A stretch of DNA of 64,000 nt from Achatina immaculata (taxonomy: Eukaryota; Mollusca; Gastropoda; Stylommatophora; Achatinidae). The notes beneath the pieces are model-generated. The model was given only the letters and a program-made list of their open reading frames with translations, ran no database searches and was not told the origin of the DNA. Below are positions 1 to 10,440 of the stretch, one piece after another (position 1 is the first letter of the stretch; the number at the start of each line of letters is the position of its first letter). The stretch lies in assembly GCA_009760885.1 (NCBI GenBank), contig CM019708.1:15292531-15356530 (forward strand). Reading direction: 5' to 3'. Both the position numbers and the translations under genes were made by a program.

Positions 1-299
1 AAATATGAGACAAAATTAAACAGACAAACTTAAGGATGACTATGTTTCATAGGAATTAAGCAGACATAATGATGATGAACTAAGATAATGAATTGTTGTT
101 TTTTTTAAATAATCACAGTGTTTGTAATAATTTTAAACATTCATGCATAACAAACAAGAATGAGTTTTACAAAAAGCAATCCACCATTTGCCACACTTCA
201 CACATATATATTCTGTCACTATCATCTAACATCTTACATCCTTCCTGTGCCATCATACATCACACAGGGCTTACAGTGTGTGTCTTGTCACAAAACTCT

Positions 300-700
300 G
301 TTCTTGGCGAGCTTCTCAACCTCATCAAGGGATCTGATCTCAATCATCTTAGCCTCTCTTGTCAGTGTTCTCTTTAGGGTCTATCAAAAATTTTCCAGAC
401 GTTTCCCATCTGATGGTTTGCTTTGTGAATCTCTGATTGTTTCTTCTCATCACATGGCCCACATATGCCCCATCTTCTTTTCTTGATCATTGCTGAGGCT
501 GTTTGTTGTATGCTCATTTCTCTTATCTCTGCTTTGGTCTCGAATATGTTCCATTGTATACAGAGTATTTTTCATTGACATTTGTTTTTCAAATGCGTAC
601 AATTTGTTCTCTATTTCATTAATTGTTTTCCAGCTCTCACATGCATATGTGCAGATGGGTATTACATCTGATTTTAAAGATGGGTATTATATCTGAGTTT
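300..700 (-). mobile_element. Non-LTR retrotransposon fragment (post-RT C-terminal region)
   Basis: The minus-strand translation shows a decayed LINE C-terminus: TYACESWKTINEIENKLYAF, then a KKMGHMWAM stretch corresponding to the usual 'KKWQWAGHVAR' motif, then KPSDGKRLENF. Stops and frameshifts interrupt it. There is no intact domain, so it is a dead fragment. Confidence 0.6.
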
Positions 701-837
701 AATATCCTAAGCTTATTTCTTGTGCTTAGAAGTTATGATTTTCATATTTTCTCAAGACTGTTAAAGGCAACGCTGGCTTTGCTATTCTGGTTCTAACTTA
801 TTTCCTCACTATTATTCACACCTCTTAAAAAAAACAA

Positions 838-1078
838 AACAATCGTAGCCATAGATGCACTAAGGCATAGTGCTGGTATCCATATTTTCTTTGGCCTGAC
901 AGCTGAGGATGACATGGTCAGCACTACACCTGGTCACCTTTCCTTCCTCAGCTCCAAAAAAGGTGTCAAGTACCTATTTCTACAGCAGGGTGTTTTGGGG
1001 AGGGGGGCCTCAAGTCAGACTACCAACATTTACATGAGAGACAGATGCACTAACCACTGTGCCACTCAGGTATAAAAC
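838..1078 (-). mobile_element. tRNA-derived SINE, family A, diverged copy
   Basis: On the minus strand, a tRNA-like head (GTGGTTAGTGCATCT, then ATGTAAATG...) is followed by a body resembling the SINE at 52360-52612: shared 'acccatttctacag...gggtg' and 'cacatggtc/gatatggtc' stretches read on the plus strand. The B box is degraded. Confidence 0.6.
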
Positions 1079-1204
1079 ACTACCCTAGTGGGATGGTGCA
1101 GTTATCAAGGCCAGCAAACAAGTTTAGGCCAAGACCATTCCACCCTCATCATGGTCCTACTGTTACCTTATTTCACTGTGACTAATGGGAGTAACACTGA
1201 CATG

Positions 1205-1395
1205 GAATCCTCAGGGAAATAGAAATTGAGGAAGACCTAGAACTACTTGGAGAAGGGAAATTATGACAGCACTCAGAGACAAGGGAAGGAAGCAGAGAAA
1301 TAGTTCAAGAACAGGGGTGACTGGAGAGCCTTTTTCTGTCGCCTATGCTCCCAGAGGAGTGAAAAGCAATGATAATGACAATGAATGAGAGTAAC
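1205..1395 (+). mobile_element. LINE 3'-end fragment
   Basis: The translation GRPRTTWRREIMTALRDKG matches the arginine-rich C-terminus common to many LINE ORFs, and ends with LCSQRSEKQ and stops. A GATAATGACAATGA tail follows, in keeping with a LINE-type 3' repeat tail. Only the last ~60 codons remain. Confidence 0.6.
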
Positions 1396-1840
1396 AACTG
1401 ATGTGTTCCCAGTAATTGTAGAACCTGCCTAAAAGACCACTTTTTTATCCATTCTTAGAAAACCATTGCAGTCCCACCTCCTGCATTTTATGACCATCAC
1501 CTTTGTAACAGCTGCTAGACAATTCAAGTTTGCACCTACTGAAAGCTCAACACCAACCAACAAACTCACCTCACACAAGCAATGCAGCTCCCACTGAGCT
1601 TCAGTTCCACAAGATTTGGCAACAAAGATCCAAAATTACCCAGACTTGTCTCCCTGGAATCAACCTTTAGCTCCAGGAACTCTACAGTTCTCAGGTCATC
1701 CACGCCAGTCAAGAGTTGCTATAAATAAAATGTGTAACTTTTGTGTGTGTGTGTGTGTGTAAAATCAGTGAGATTCCTCTACCTGCTTACAGTTATGTTA
1801 AAACTTATGGTTGGTCAATGCCATGCTAGCTATAATATAT
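1396..1840. other. No gene seen; contains a short (TG)n tract
   Basis: Unique-looking non-coding sequence with a (TG)n microsatellite at 1743-1760. Nothing else is recognised. Confidence 0.4.
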
Positions 1841-3290
1841 ATAGGGTGTTTCGAAAGTTACTTGGTACTGTGTGTTTAGTGTGTAAAGGTTGACGGGTGG
1901 TCAGGTTATGCATGTCAGTCATCATTACATTAAATTATGCTCATTCGGTCGTTAGACTGGCGAAAGCTGGCCAGGTAAAAATATGGCAGGCAATAAGATA
2001 ACCTCTGATAGAAACAGATTAGTGGCATCTGAAGTGAAATTTTTTAGTCAGACTGCATGGGGGAAATTAAGTTCACACTTTCTTCCACTGTCTCTCACCG
2101 ACCAGATTTATTGCTTTGGTCATTTGAAGGCCATAGTTGAGACTGTTTTTACATTCAGTGTGTTAGCAGCTTTGCCAAGCGCAAGTAGCGGAATTCACTT
2201 AATTCAGTTCAATGTCTTATTCTGTTCAAATGAGATGTTTTTTTTTTCACTTCAGGAGCGTGTTTTTGTTGTTCAGCATGTTTTTAGAGAAGGCTGTAAG
2301 TGTACCAACAGAGTAAGGGAGCTTTCTGCTGTGGAACTTCCTGAGACAGCAGCGCCTAATATTAATGAAGTGCACAGTCTTACTGAGAAATTTTGGATGA
2401 CAGGATCAGTGCTAGATGCACAATGTAGTGGAAGACCATCAAAAGTTGATGAAAAAAACTATTGGATATTTCAACCTCTTTGAGGCACAGTCCATCAAAA
2501 TCACTAGGAAAACTGGCACAGGAGCAAGATATCAGCATTAGAGCTGCGCATACTGCAGTCCGAAAAAGTTTGAAATTATTCCCATACAAAAAAATACAGC
2601 GGAGCAACAGTTGCAACCGTTGGATCATGAGAAATGATTCCGTTATTGCGAATGGTTTTAACACTTCATTCGCATGATAGGTGTTGACATTCTTGACTTT
2701 ATTTTTTTCACCGACGAAGCCTGGTTCAATCATTCTGGTCATGCGAACTCACAAAACTCATGTCTGTGGTCGTCGAGCAATCCTAATGTTCTGCAAGAAA
2801 CACCTCTACATGATCAGAAAGTTGGAGTGTGGATGGCAATATCCCATCGGCGTATTGTTGGCCCCATATTCTTTGTAGAAACAACGGATAGTAAACGATA
2901 TGATTCAATACTCCACGATTTTATTAGCCTTTTGGATGAGGATGAAATAATGTATTCATGGTTTCAACAAGACGCTGCTACCCCTCATACTGCCACCAGC
3001 TCTATGAAACTTTTGGTGGAATTTTTATGTGAGCGTATTATTTCTAAAAATGTATGGCCACCCCGATCACCGGATCTAACTCCGCTAGACTTTTATTTGT
3101 GGAGAGCATTAAAAGGAAAAGGTATCATGATCGCCCTCACACAAATGATGAACTAATGTCGGCAATAACTACAAGCATAAATGACATCTCATGGGAAACT
3201 TTACAAAGAGTTTTTGATAACAAAATTATACATGTGCAAGCCTGTGTTGATGCACATGGATTTCATTTCGAACATCACCTTTAAAGTAAA
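1840..3290 (+). mobile_element. Mariner-like (IS630/Tc1/mariner, DUF4817-type) DNA transposon, decayed
   Basis: A terminal-repeat-like AGGGTGTTTCGAAAGTT lies at about 1841. The transposase is spread over several frames (1983-2483, 2462-2677, 2674-3156, 3054-3284). In order: an N-terminal helix-turn-helix region (SLQERVFVVQHVFREG, then SVLDAQCSGRPSKV), DISTSLRHSPSKSLGKLAQ, and the catalytic part with DEAWFNHSG (first Asp), FQQDAATPHTA (second Asp) and PPRSPDLTPLDFYLW (third Asp). At least three frameshifts separate these, so it is inactive. A matching right terminal repeat was not found. Residues 1-90 of the first frame do not resemble the family and may be inserted or non-coding. Confidence 0.82.
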
Positions 3291-3539
3291 CAAATTTAAA
3301 TGTACTAATTATTTTCAATATTAAAATATTAATATACAATTGTAATTTTCAAAGACTTATGACATTATAATTTTATATTTTAATTATTTTTAAGTAATTT
3401 TTTAAAGTAAATTCTCACTGCTACTCTTTGCAATAAACCCGTATAATGTAAAATGGCTTTCCATACTTTGATTTTAAACTTAATGCTGACAATGATGCAA
3501 TCGAAATGGTCTAGATTGTTATCTACGTCCACAGTCATT

Positions 3540-3572
<33 letters not shown>

Positions 3573-3733
3573 CATAAAACAGCTTTTGTGATGCCCAGGA
3601 GTTTAAAACTAGAAATCTTAACTGGACATTACAAATTTCTATCTGAAAGGGTCATCTTTATTTTAATGTTTTTAACAAAAGAACATTGCTATTATTCTTT
3701 TTCCTTATTTCTCATGCTTTATGAACAGTATTT
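3291..3733. other. AT-rich non-coding stretch
   Basis: No gene is seen. It has an (AT)n then (AG)n microsatellite at 3540-3573 and probably includes the lost right end of the upstream transposon. Confidence 0.4.
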
Positions 3734-4556
3734 GACTCTCATCTCTTATATTTAGTTGTGTCCTCTGTCTCTCATCTCCTATATTTAGTTGTGTCCTCTG
3801 TCTCTCATCTCCTATATTTAGTTGTGTCCTCTGTCTCTCATCTCTTATATTTAGTTGTGTCCTCTGTCTCTCATCTCCAATATTTAGTTGTGTCCTCTGT
3901 CTCTCATCTCCTATATTTAGTTGTGTCCTCTGTCTCTCATCTCCTATATTTAGTTGTGTCCTCTGTCTCTCATCTCCTATATTTAGTTGTGTCCTCTGTC
4001 TCTCATCTCCTATATTTAGTTCTGTCCTCTGTCTCTCATCTTCTATATTTAGTTCTGTCCTCTGTCTCTCATCTCCTGTATTTAGTCCTGTCCTCTTTCT
4101 CATCTCCTAGATTTAGTCATGTCCTCTGTCTCTCATCTCCTATATTTAGTCATGTCTTCTGTCTCTCATCTCCTACATTTAGTCATGTCTTCTGTCTCTC
4201 ATTTCCTATATTTAGTCCTGTCCTCTGTCTCTCATCTCCTATATTTAGTCGTGTCTTCTGTCTCTCATCTCCTATATTTAGTCATGTCCTCTGTCTCTCA
4301 TCTCCTATATTTAGTCATGTCCTCTGTCTCTCATCTCCTATATTTAGTCATGTCCTCTGTCTCTCATCTCCTATATTTAGTCATGTCTTCTGTCTCTCAT
4401 CTCCTATATTTAGTCATGTCCTCTGTCTCTCATCTCCTATATTTAGTCATGTCCTCTGTCTCTCATTTCCTATATTTAGTTCTATCCTCTGTCTCTCATT
4501 TCCTATATTTAGTCCTGTCCTCTGTCTCTCATCTCCTAAATGTAGTCCTCTCCTGT
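3734..4556. repeat. Minisatellite, 33-bp unit, ~24 copies
   Basis: The unit is ctgtctctcatctcctatat followed by ttagttgtgtcct, with t/c variants at 'agttgtg / agtcatg / agtcctg'. Because 33 is divisible by 3 and the unit lacks stops, both strands carry long spurious ORFs. Confidence 0.95.
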
Positions 4557-5080
4557 CTGTCTCAGTCATTTCTTCCACTCTGCGAACAGTGTGTGACTCC
4601 CACCTACTGGCTTTTTAATTTCAATGTTTTACAATCGGTAAAATAGTTTTAAAAACAAGTCTAGCGCGTTCCCTCATATTTTTTTCAGAAATGAAAGTCC
4701 AAAACATTCCCTATTAGCAATGATAAACTTGATCTGCCTGTAGCAGATGAATATCTACTTGTTTTATTTCTGTTCCCCAGTTTTGTTTCCTGTGTTAAAT
4801 TCAAGCTTTTTATGACATGAAGAAGGAACTACCAAATAAGAGGATGTTTTTAAAACTGATTTTAAAAAAAGTCTTACAATGCTGCATAGCAATAATATTA
4901 CCCAGCGGTCATGAGACTTACAGGCAGATGAAACAGAAATGGGAAGCAACAACAGAAATGGGAAGCAACAACAGAAATGTGCAACATTTTAAGAGAAATA
5001 TGCAATACGTACCTTAGAAAACTGAAAAAAAAAGACCAAAAAAATGCAGAAGATCCCATAGTAGCCACAATAAAACAAAA
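4557..5080. other. Non-coding stretch with small direct repeat
   Basis: No gene is seen. A 17-bp direct repeat (aacagaaatgggaagca) occurs twice near 4930-4965. Confidence 0.35.
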
Positions 5081-5245
5081 CCCAGCAAAATCCATCAAGA
5101 AAAGATGCTCAAAATTCTCTGGACATGCCATGAGAAGACAGAAGTTACAGGAGCTGATAATCACTGGAAAACTCAACTGGAAAAAAAAAAAGCACGAGAG
5201 GCTTCCAGGACAATATCGTGACAGGCTGACTACCAGGCAAGAAAA
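5080..5245 (+). mobile_element. LINE C-terminal fragment (RTE-like)
   Basis: The translation FSGHAMRRQKLQELIITGKL then RLPGQYRDRLT corresponds to [20 protein letters not shown] then [12 protein letters not shown] in the RTE-like element at 17.5-20.6 kb. It is short and diverged. Confidence 0.6.
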
Positions 5246-5814
5246 TCAAGAAAACTAAACTCGTTAGAAATGAAGAAACACAACGGCCAACGGCTAAAAG
5301 TATGGACTGGAATAAATGAATGAGTTTGATTTATTCCTATTAGTTTGAAGCTTACAGGTATAAAATTAGTGAAATTAAAAAAAAGAAATTGTTGAAAATG
5401 TATGGTTTACTGTTATATAAAATATAAAGAAAGGAGAAAGAACAAAGAAAAAAACAAAGCAGATAGCATATCTCTCACAGAAACCTTCTTCCTGAACAAG
5501 AAATGCAGAAAACACATTCAGAGTAACAGAAAATATTTTAAAAACACTGCTATAACAGACAGGACCTGCTTACTGTCACATCTGAACAGAAGATATGATA
5601 TGAATACTCAGGTGGGACAAAGAACATAGACAAGGATGAATTCTAGGTTTGTCTAGGCAAAAGTTCTAAAATGAGGCTGCACAAAGAATGTAGTCATAAT
5701 ATGAATTATGTTGCTGAATAATAAGTATGGTCATTATGCATTCATGATTATATATATATACATATAAGACCAATGTTACAACAAAAAAAACTAGATCAAC
5801 TGCAACTTAGAAAA
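5246..5814. other. AT-rich stretch, nothing recognised
   Basis: Includes an (AT)n tract near 5750. The 75-codon ORF at 5402-5629 is Lys/Asn-rich and looks like chance. Confidence 0.35.
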
Positions 5815-6004
5815 ATAATATAAAGTATAAAAATCAGAAAACTAAAATATTTTGGTCACATCAACAGGCATAACACTATAATGAAAAACTATACTTGAAA
5901 GGAAAATATGAATGAAAAATAGGAAAGGAGAAACAATGATACAGATATGAGTGGAGAACGTCAAGAAATGGACAGGAACTAGCCTGGCTCAGTGCACATT
6001 GTAC
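5815..6004 (+). mobile_element. LINE 3'-end fragment
   Basis: The translation [13 protein letters not shown], then after a stop and a poorly preserved segment QEMDRN*PGSVH, matches the C-terminal pattern 'FGHIxRHN ... EWTGxSLAQC' of LINE ORFs. It ends about 10 bp from the donor of the exon at 6015-6249. Confidence 0.5.
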
Positions 6005-6014
6005 ACATACTCAC

Positions 6015-6249
6015 AAGCTTGCCTGGACTGAGGTACTGCTCCAGCAAAATGTCTGACTCTTCAAGTAAAAGGGGTGTGGGATTCACCTGACTTTCTGAAA
6101 ACTCTGTGATATGAATCCCTCCTGTTAGAGCACTTGCTGGTCGAAACCCACTGTCCTTGACCCTGCTGCATGGTCTCCAGTCTCTTGCATCCTCTTCTGT
6201 GGGATACTTGCCTGCCAGCCCACCAACTTCATCACTCATTTTGCAGCTT
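6015..6249 (-). CDS. Orphan coding exon, probably the first coding exon of an unidentified gene
   Basis: An acceptor TTTATTTCTCAG ends at 6250. Ten nucleotides later comes an ATG in good context (CAAAATGAG, 6239), then 75 open codons to a strong donor GTGAGT starting at 6014, phase 0. The predicted N-terminus (MSDEVGGLAGKYPTEEDARD...) is acidic and hydrophilic, then has a short Leu-rich acidic stretch (LLLEESDILLEQYL) near residues 56-70. No domain is recognised and no signal peptide or membrane segment is visible. The frame is also open upstream of the ATG to the acceptor, so an internal exon is possible. Unlike the neighbouring minisatellites and LINE scraps, the sequence is complex and splice-flanked. 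No partner exon was found; downstream exons would lie below 6015 or outside the window. Confidence 0.5.
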
Positions 6250-6770
6250 CTGAGAAATAAATAAAGAAATTATGCTAGAGTCCAAAACTTTCATCACTCA
6301 ACATTCTCCCCCTGCCCCAATGAAAATGAATAATTAGATCTAATCAGAATCAAAGGAGGCTCAAAGAAACTTCTATTGTGCAAAGTCTCTCTATATTTCA
6401 AACAATTAACCAAATGCCAAAATAAGGCACAGAATTTTTTACACACAAATTACTTGCAGCTGAAACTAGACAAATCTCTCAAGATTTCACACAGGAGTTC
6501 CTAACAAAAATTTAACAATCTTTCAAAAATATTACAAGATGTTAGAGCCATAATGCTCACACTGAAAGGTGATGAGGTTTGATTCCAGCTACAGTAAACA
6601 GACTTACATTCACAGAGTGCTAGTATGTAAAGAAGTACTTCTTAAATGGAGGACCATGGGTTAAAAGATGGAAAAAAAAAACTCATGATGACTGCAGTCT
6701 AAAAATAGATAAACATGTATCATCTCTAGGAGAGCACACATAATACGTAACAGATACAAGGGGAAAGTTC
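6250..6770. other. Non-coding, probably intron
   Basis: Lies upstream of the acceptor at 6250 on the minus strand. No repeat or coding sequence is recognised. Confidence 0.3.
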
Positions 6771-6774
6771 AACT

Positions 6775-7260
6775 GCTCCCTGTGCCCAATCTTGACATTC
6801 ACGGCCCTTCTGTATAATAACCTTTGTTAGCTGAGGTCAGTCTTGTACCTGTAACCAATCATCACCTTTAGGCTTAATCTAGAACCCCCAGCTCCTTATG
6901 GAGAAGATGATCCTTCATGCCAGCAGCCCTGATGTATGCCTTGACCTGAGACCTCTCACTCAGTGTATCAAGCAGAAAGCTTGTGGCCACCACCGGAGTA
7001 TCCCTGGTGCAACCCACAACCACTCTCATTGCCTCATTCTGTACATGCTCTAGTTTATTCAGCTGTGCAATGGACACGGTGAGCAGGCCAAGACTATGCT
7101 CCAATGGTGAAAGTACCAGCCCATGCATCAGCAAGAATAGAGGCGCTGTAGAAAGCCTGCTGCAGCCATTGACTTAACTGCTCCCAACGCTTTCCTGGCT
7201 TTTTGTATTGCATTGTCCACATGTTGTGCACAGGACAATGAATGATCAAATGTGATCCTT
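6775..7260 (-). mobile_element. CR1/Jockey-like LINE, RT C-terminal part (split by minisatellite)
   Basis: Minus translation: ITFDHSLSCAQHVDNAIQKA, RKALGAVKSMAA, then LNKLEHVQNEAMRVVVGCTR and DTPVVATSFLLDTLSERSQV. This is the thumb/connection region of a CR1/Jockey-type reverse transcriptase. The RT palm belonging to it lies on the other side of the 1-kb minisatellite at 7340-8335. Confidence 0.75.
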
Positions 7261-7339
7261 AGATCGGAACTTCATATCCTTCAATTCTGTTATTTAATGA
7301 GCACCACAGGATGTTGGGTTTTTTTTCTGTGTTTATCAC

Positions 7340-8335
7340 CGCATTGTTATCCTCACACCAGCTTGTTATCCTCATATCAGCTTGTTATCCTCACACTAGC
7401 TTGTTATCCTCACACCAGCTTGTTATCCTCACACTGTATTGTTATTCTCACACCAGCTTGTTATCCTCACGCTGCATTGTTATTCTCACACCAGCTTGTT
7501 ATCCTCACACTGTATTGTTATTCTCACACCAGCTTGTTATCCTCACACTGTATTGTTATTCTCACACCAGCTTGTTATCCTCACACCAGCTTGTTATCCT
7601 CATACCAGCTTGTTATCCTCACACTAGCTTGTTATCCTCACACCAGCTTGTTATCCTCACACTGTATTGTTATTCTCACACCAGCTTGTTATCCTCACAC
7701 CAGCTTGTTATCCTCACACCAGCTTGTTATCCTCACACTAGCTTGTTATCCTCACACCAGCTTGTTATCCTCACACCAGCTTGTTATCCTCACACTGTAT
7801 TGTTATCCTCACACTAGCTTGTTATCCTCACACCAGCTTGTTATCCTCACACCAGCTTGTTATCCTCACACCAGCTTGTTATCCTCACACCAGCTTGTTA
7901 TCCTCATGCCACACTGTTATCCTCACACTGTATTGTTATCCTCACACCAGCTTGTTATCCTCACACTAGCTTGTTATCCTCACACCAGCTTGTTATCCTC
8001 ATGCCACACTGTTATCCTCACACCAGCTTGTTATCCTCATGCCACACTGTTATCCTCACACCAGCTTGTTATCCTCACACCAGCTTGTTATCCTCATGCC
8101 ACACTGTTATCCTCACACCAGCTTGTCATCCTCACACCAGCTTGTCATCTTCACACCAGCCTGTTATCCTCACACCATATTGTTATCATCACACCAGCTT
8201 GTCATCCTCATACCAGCCTGTTATCCTCATACGAGCCTGTTATTCTCACACCAGCTTGTTATCTTCACATCAGCTTGTTATCCTCACACTGTATTGTTAT
8301 CCTCACACCAGCTTGTTATCCTCACACCAGCCTGC
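7340..8335. repeat. Minisatellite, 19-bp unit, ~52 copies, inside a LINE remnant
   Basis: The main unit is cttgttatcctcacaccag, with variants ending cactgtattg, atgccacact or cactag. Since 19 is not a multiple of 3, a 57-nt/19-residue cycle (LLSSHQLVILTPACYPHTS) appears in all three frames, giving several overlapping spurious ORFs. The array lies exactly between two pieces of one LINE ORF. Confidence 0.95.
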
Positions 8336-8740
8336 TTTGCACCTTTGAGGCTAGCTCCTCTCTACACCTCCTATGCTCATATGTTAATATATAATCAGCG
8401 TAGGTCAGTGTTTGCCCCACGTCATTCCCAAATAACAAGCCAAGGCCAGTAGAATATACACTGAGTAGTACAGGGGCCAAGAGAGATCCCTGAGGTGGCC
8501 CACCAGAAATGGTTCTGGGCTCTGAGATCCATGCTCTGAGATCCATGCTCTGAGATCCATGCTCTGTATCTTAAGGCAACCGATCACCTCAACAGAACTG
8601 AAGCTATCTATCAAACCAATCTTGCATCTATCCCAAACTCCATCAGACTCTGTTGTATGCATCCTCAAGATCAAGTGCCACGCTATCTCTATAAGAGTAC
8701 AGTAACATGTATCATCTATAAGAGAGCACAGATAATAATA
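8336..8740 (-). mobile_element. CR1/Jockey-like LINE, RT palm fragment
   Basis: Minus translation includes RTISGGPPQGSLLAPVLLSV (the 'G-PQGS-L-P' RT motif) and LTYADYILTY, in place of the usual YADD catalytic box. One catalytic Asp is therefore lost. An upstream LDAWDRCKIG-like stretch near 8620 is in another frame. A 15-bp direct repeat (ctctgagatccatg) is triplicated at 8519-8563. Confidence 0.72.
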
Positions 8741-9020
8741 TTCTGTTTGTTCACAGATCACTTCTAAATGAAGAAATATCTATAGAAGGCACAAGCCACT
8801 AGCACTGGAAACAATTTTTATGGACTCCGGTCTATGTACTGAAAGAGTGCAAAGAACTGGACAAAGTCACAAAAGTGAAAAACTGTGGAATAATGTGACC
8901 TGTGGAAGCTAACAACTGGGATTCTGGAGCGGGCATGAAGAATGATGATGAAAGTGTCAAGTTTTTGATGTTTTCTATTCTTCCCCATTGAAAATTTGCA
9001 CCTGATACACATTAGAGATT
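8741..9020 (+). mobile_element. Possible LINE 3' scrap
   Basis: Around 8840-8960 the plus strand reads KNWTKSQK... and ...FWSGHEE, then ATGATGATG. This resembles a LINE C-terminus with an (ATG)n tail. Weak. Confidence 0.3.
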
Positions 9021-9480
9021 ATGTGATAATATTTTTAAGGGCATGCATCTTTCCCATCACAACATATGCCTGTCAGACATAGACACTTAACAAAACAGCT
9101 GAGAAACACATAAATGCCTTTAAATGCTACAGAAGAGTTCTTCAAATATCATGGATACAAAAAAGAACAAATATATATATCCTACAAGAACTTAATATTG
9201 AAGAAGGTTGGCTAGTAAAGAGGATTAAACAAAGAAATCTTAAATATTTTAGACACATTAAACGTCATGATAATCTAGAGAAGATCATCTTGAAAGGGTA
9301 CATAATGGGAAAAAGAAAGAGATAAAGACCAAGGCGAAGATGGCTGCAAGACATTGTTGATGATCTGCAAATGGATGCATCAGCAGCAGGCCATCTTGCT
9401 TTCAACCGAGAGGCCTACAGGAGTGCTGTTAGGGAGGCAAAGTTCAGCAAGGGACATGCAAATGACTGACTGACACATTA
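9020..9480 (+). mobile_element. LINE family C, 3' fragment
   Basis: The translation includes LNIEEGWLVKRIKQRNLKYF, then RHIKRHDNLEKII and [13 protein letters not shown]. It is nearly the same sequence as the minus-strand copy at 27860-28620 ([20 protein letters not shown]). Both end in TGACTGACTGA, a family-specific tail. An in-frame TAA and other changes inactivate it. Confidence 0.8.
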
Positions 9481-9943
9481 GAGAAAGTAGGTAGTGAGAA
9501 TGACAGACTACCCAGAGCTGCTGAGCCACAGCAAAGTCAGTTTCTGATACTTCACAGACCTGTGACACTTCTTTGCTAAATTACATGTGTTATGTCCCAT
9601 AATTCCAAGACTCCAAACTTCTAAAGAATTATTTAACAATCCAACAGAACATAACAATGTCCACAATGTTTTTAAATGTGGCACTGGAATCCTTTTATTC
9701 TCACAATAGTTCTGAGTTAAATATCAAATCTAGCAGAATTTTACATGCTAGTATTCATAAATTGCCATTTTTTAAAATTGAAATATTGTGCCAAAATGCT
9801 TCTGTAGCTTCTAATTTATCATATAAAAAAATAAGAACAAAATGTGCATCACACATATTTAAAATTGGACATTTTATTGAAAGAAATGTTTATTTGAAGA
9901 ATATTACCAAATAAATATGTATCATTATTATATAAAAAAAAAA
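9481..9943. other. AT-rich non-coding stretch
   Basis: Nothing is recognised. The 85-codon ORF at 9657-9914 is AT-driven and has no family look. Confidence 0.35.
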
Positions 9944-10152
9944 AATAGCACTAAGATGGACACCACAGGGGAACAGAAGTAAGGGTAGACCAAAAGAGAC
10001 ATGGAGAAGAACAACAGAAAGGATGTTGAGCAATAGAGGGCTCACCTGGGCAAGAGCAGAAAAAAAGGCGAAGGACAGGCATTTGTGGAAAACCCTTGCG
10101 GAAGCCCCATGTGCCCTGGGCACTTAAGGTTCAGAGAGAGAGAGAGATTATT
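9944..10152 (+). mobile_element. LINE family B, 3' end with (AG)n tail
   Basis: The translation ALRWTPQGNRSKGRPKETWR, then RTTERMLSNRGLTW, and the tail sequence gcacttaaggttcagagaga match the copy at 17105-17480 on the minus strand almost base for base. Severely 5'-truncated, with an (AG)n microsatellite as 3' tail. Confidence 0.82.
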
Positions 10153-10174
10153 ATATCATTATTTTTGGGTTAAT

Positions 10175-10440
10175 AAACTGGACTGTTGAGGACGCAGATG
10201 CAAATCAATTCCTGAGGTGACGCAGCCGTATGAAGTGGTCTTTGGCAGGAGTTGTGACTATGGGTCTTCCACTGTGCGGCTGGTCTGCAGCTGAGCCACT
10301 TCCTTGAAATCACTTCCAAAGGCGACTAACGGTGCTTTTAACCACATTAAACTGTCTGGCCACTAGACTTTGTGACTGTCTAGTCTGTAAATGTCCAATG
10401 ATGATGAGTCATTGTTCTGTAGTGAGATGAGCCATACTTG
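10175..10440 (-). pseudogene. Tc1-like transposase N-terminus, dead
   Basis: Minus translation: MAHLTTEQ*LIIIGHLQTRQ, SQSLVARQFNVVKSTVSRLW, then GSGSAADQPHSGRPIVTTPA and RLRHLRN. This is the paired-type helix-turn-helix region of Tc1 transposases, with at least three in-frame stops. The catalytic DDE part is absent. Confidence 0.85.

Noticed and set aside
3705..4646. Long ORFs over the 33-bp array on both strands
   Set aside because: The unit is a multiple of 3 and has no stop, so several frames stay open by construction. No start context, splice sites or complex sequence support a gene.
7252..8452. 380-codon 'HTSLLSSHQLVILTPACYP' repeat ORF
   Set aside because: The 19-bp array gives the same peptide cycle in three frames, and it sits in a dead LINE. 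Not a credible protein.
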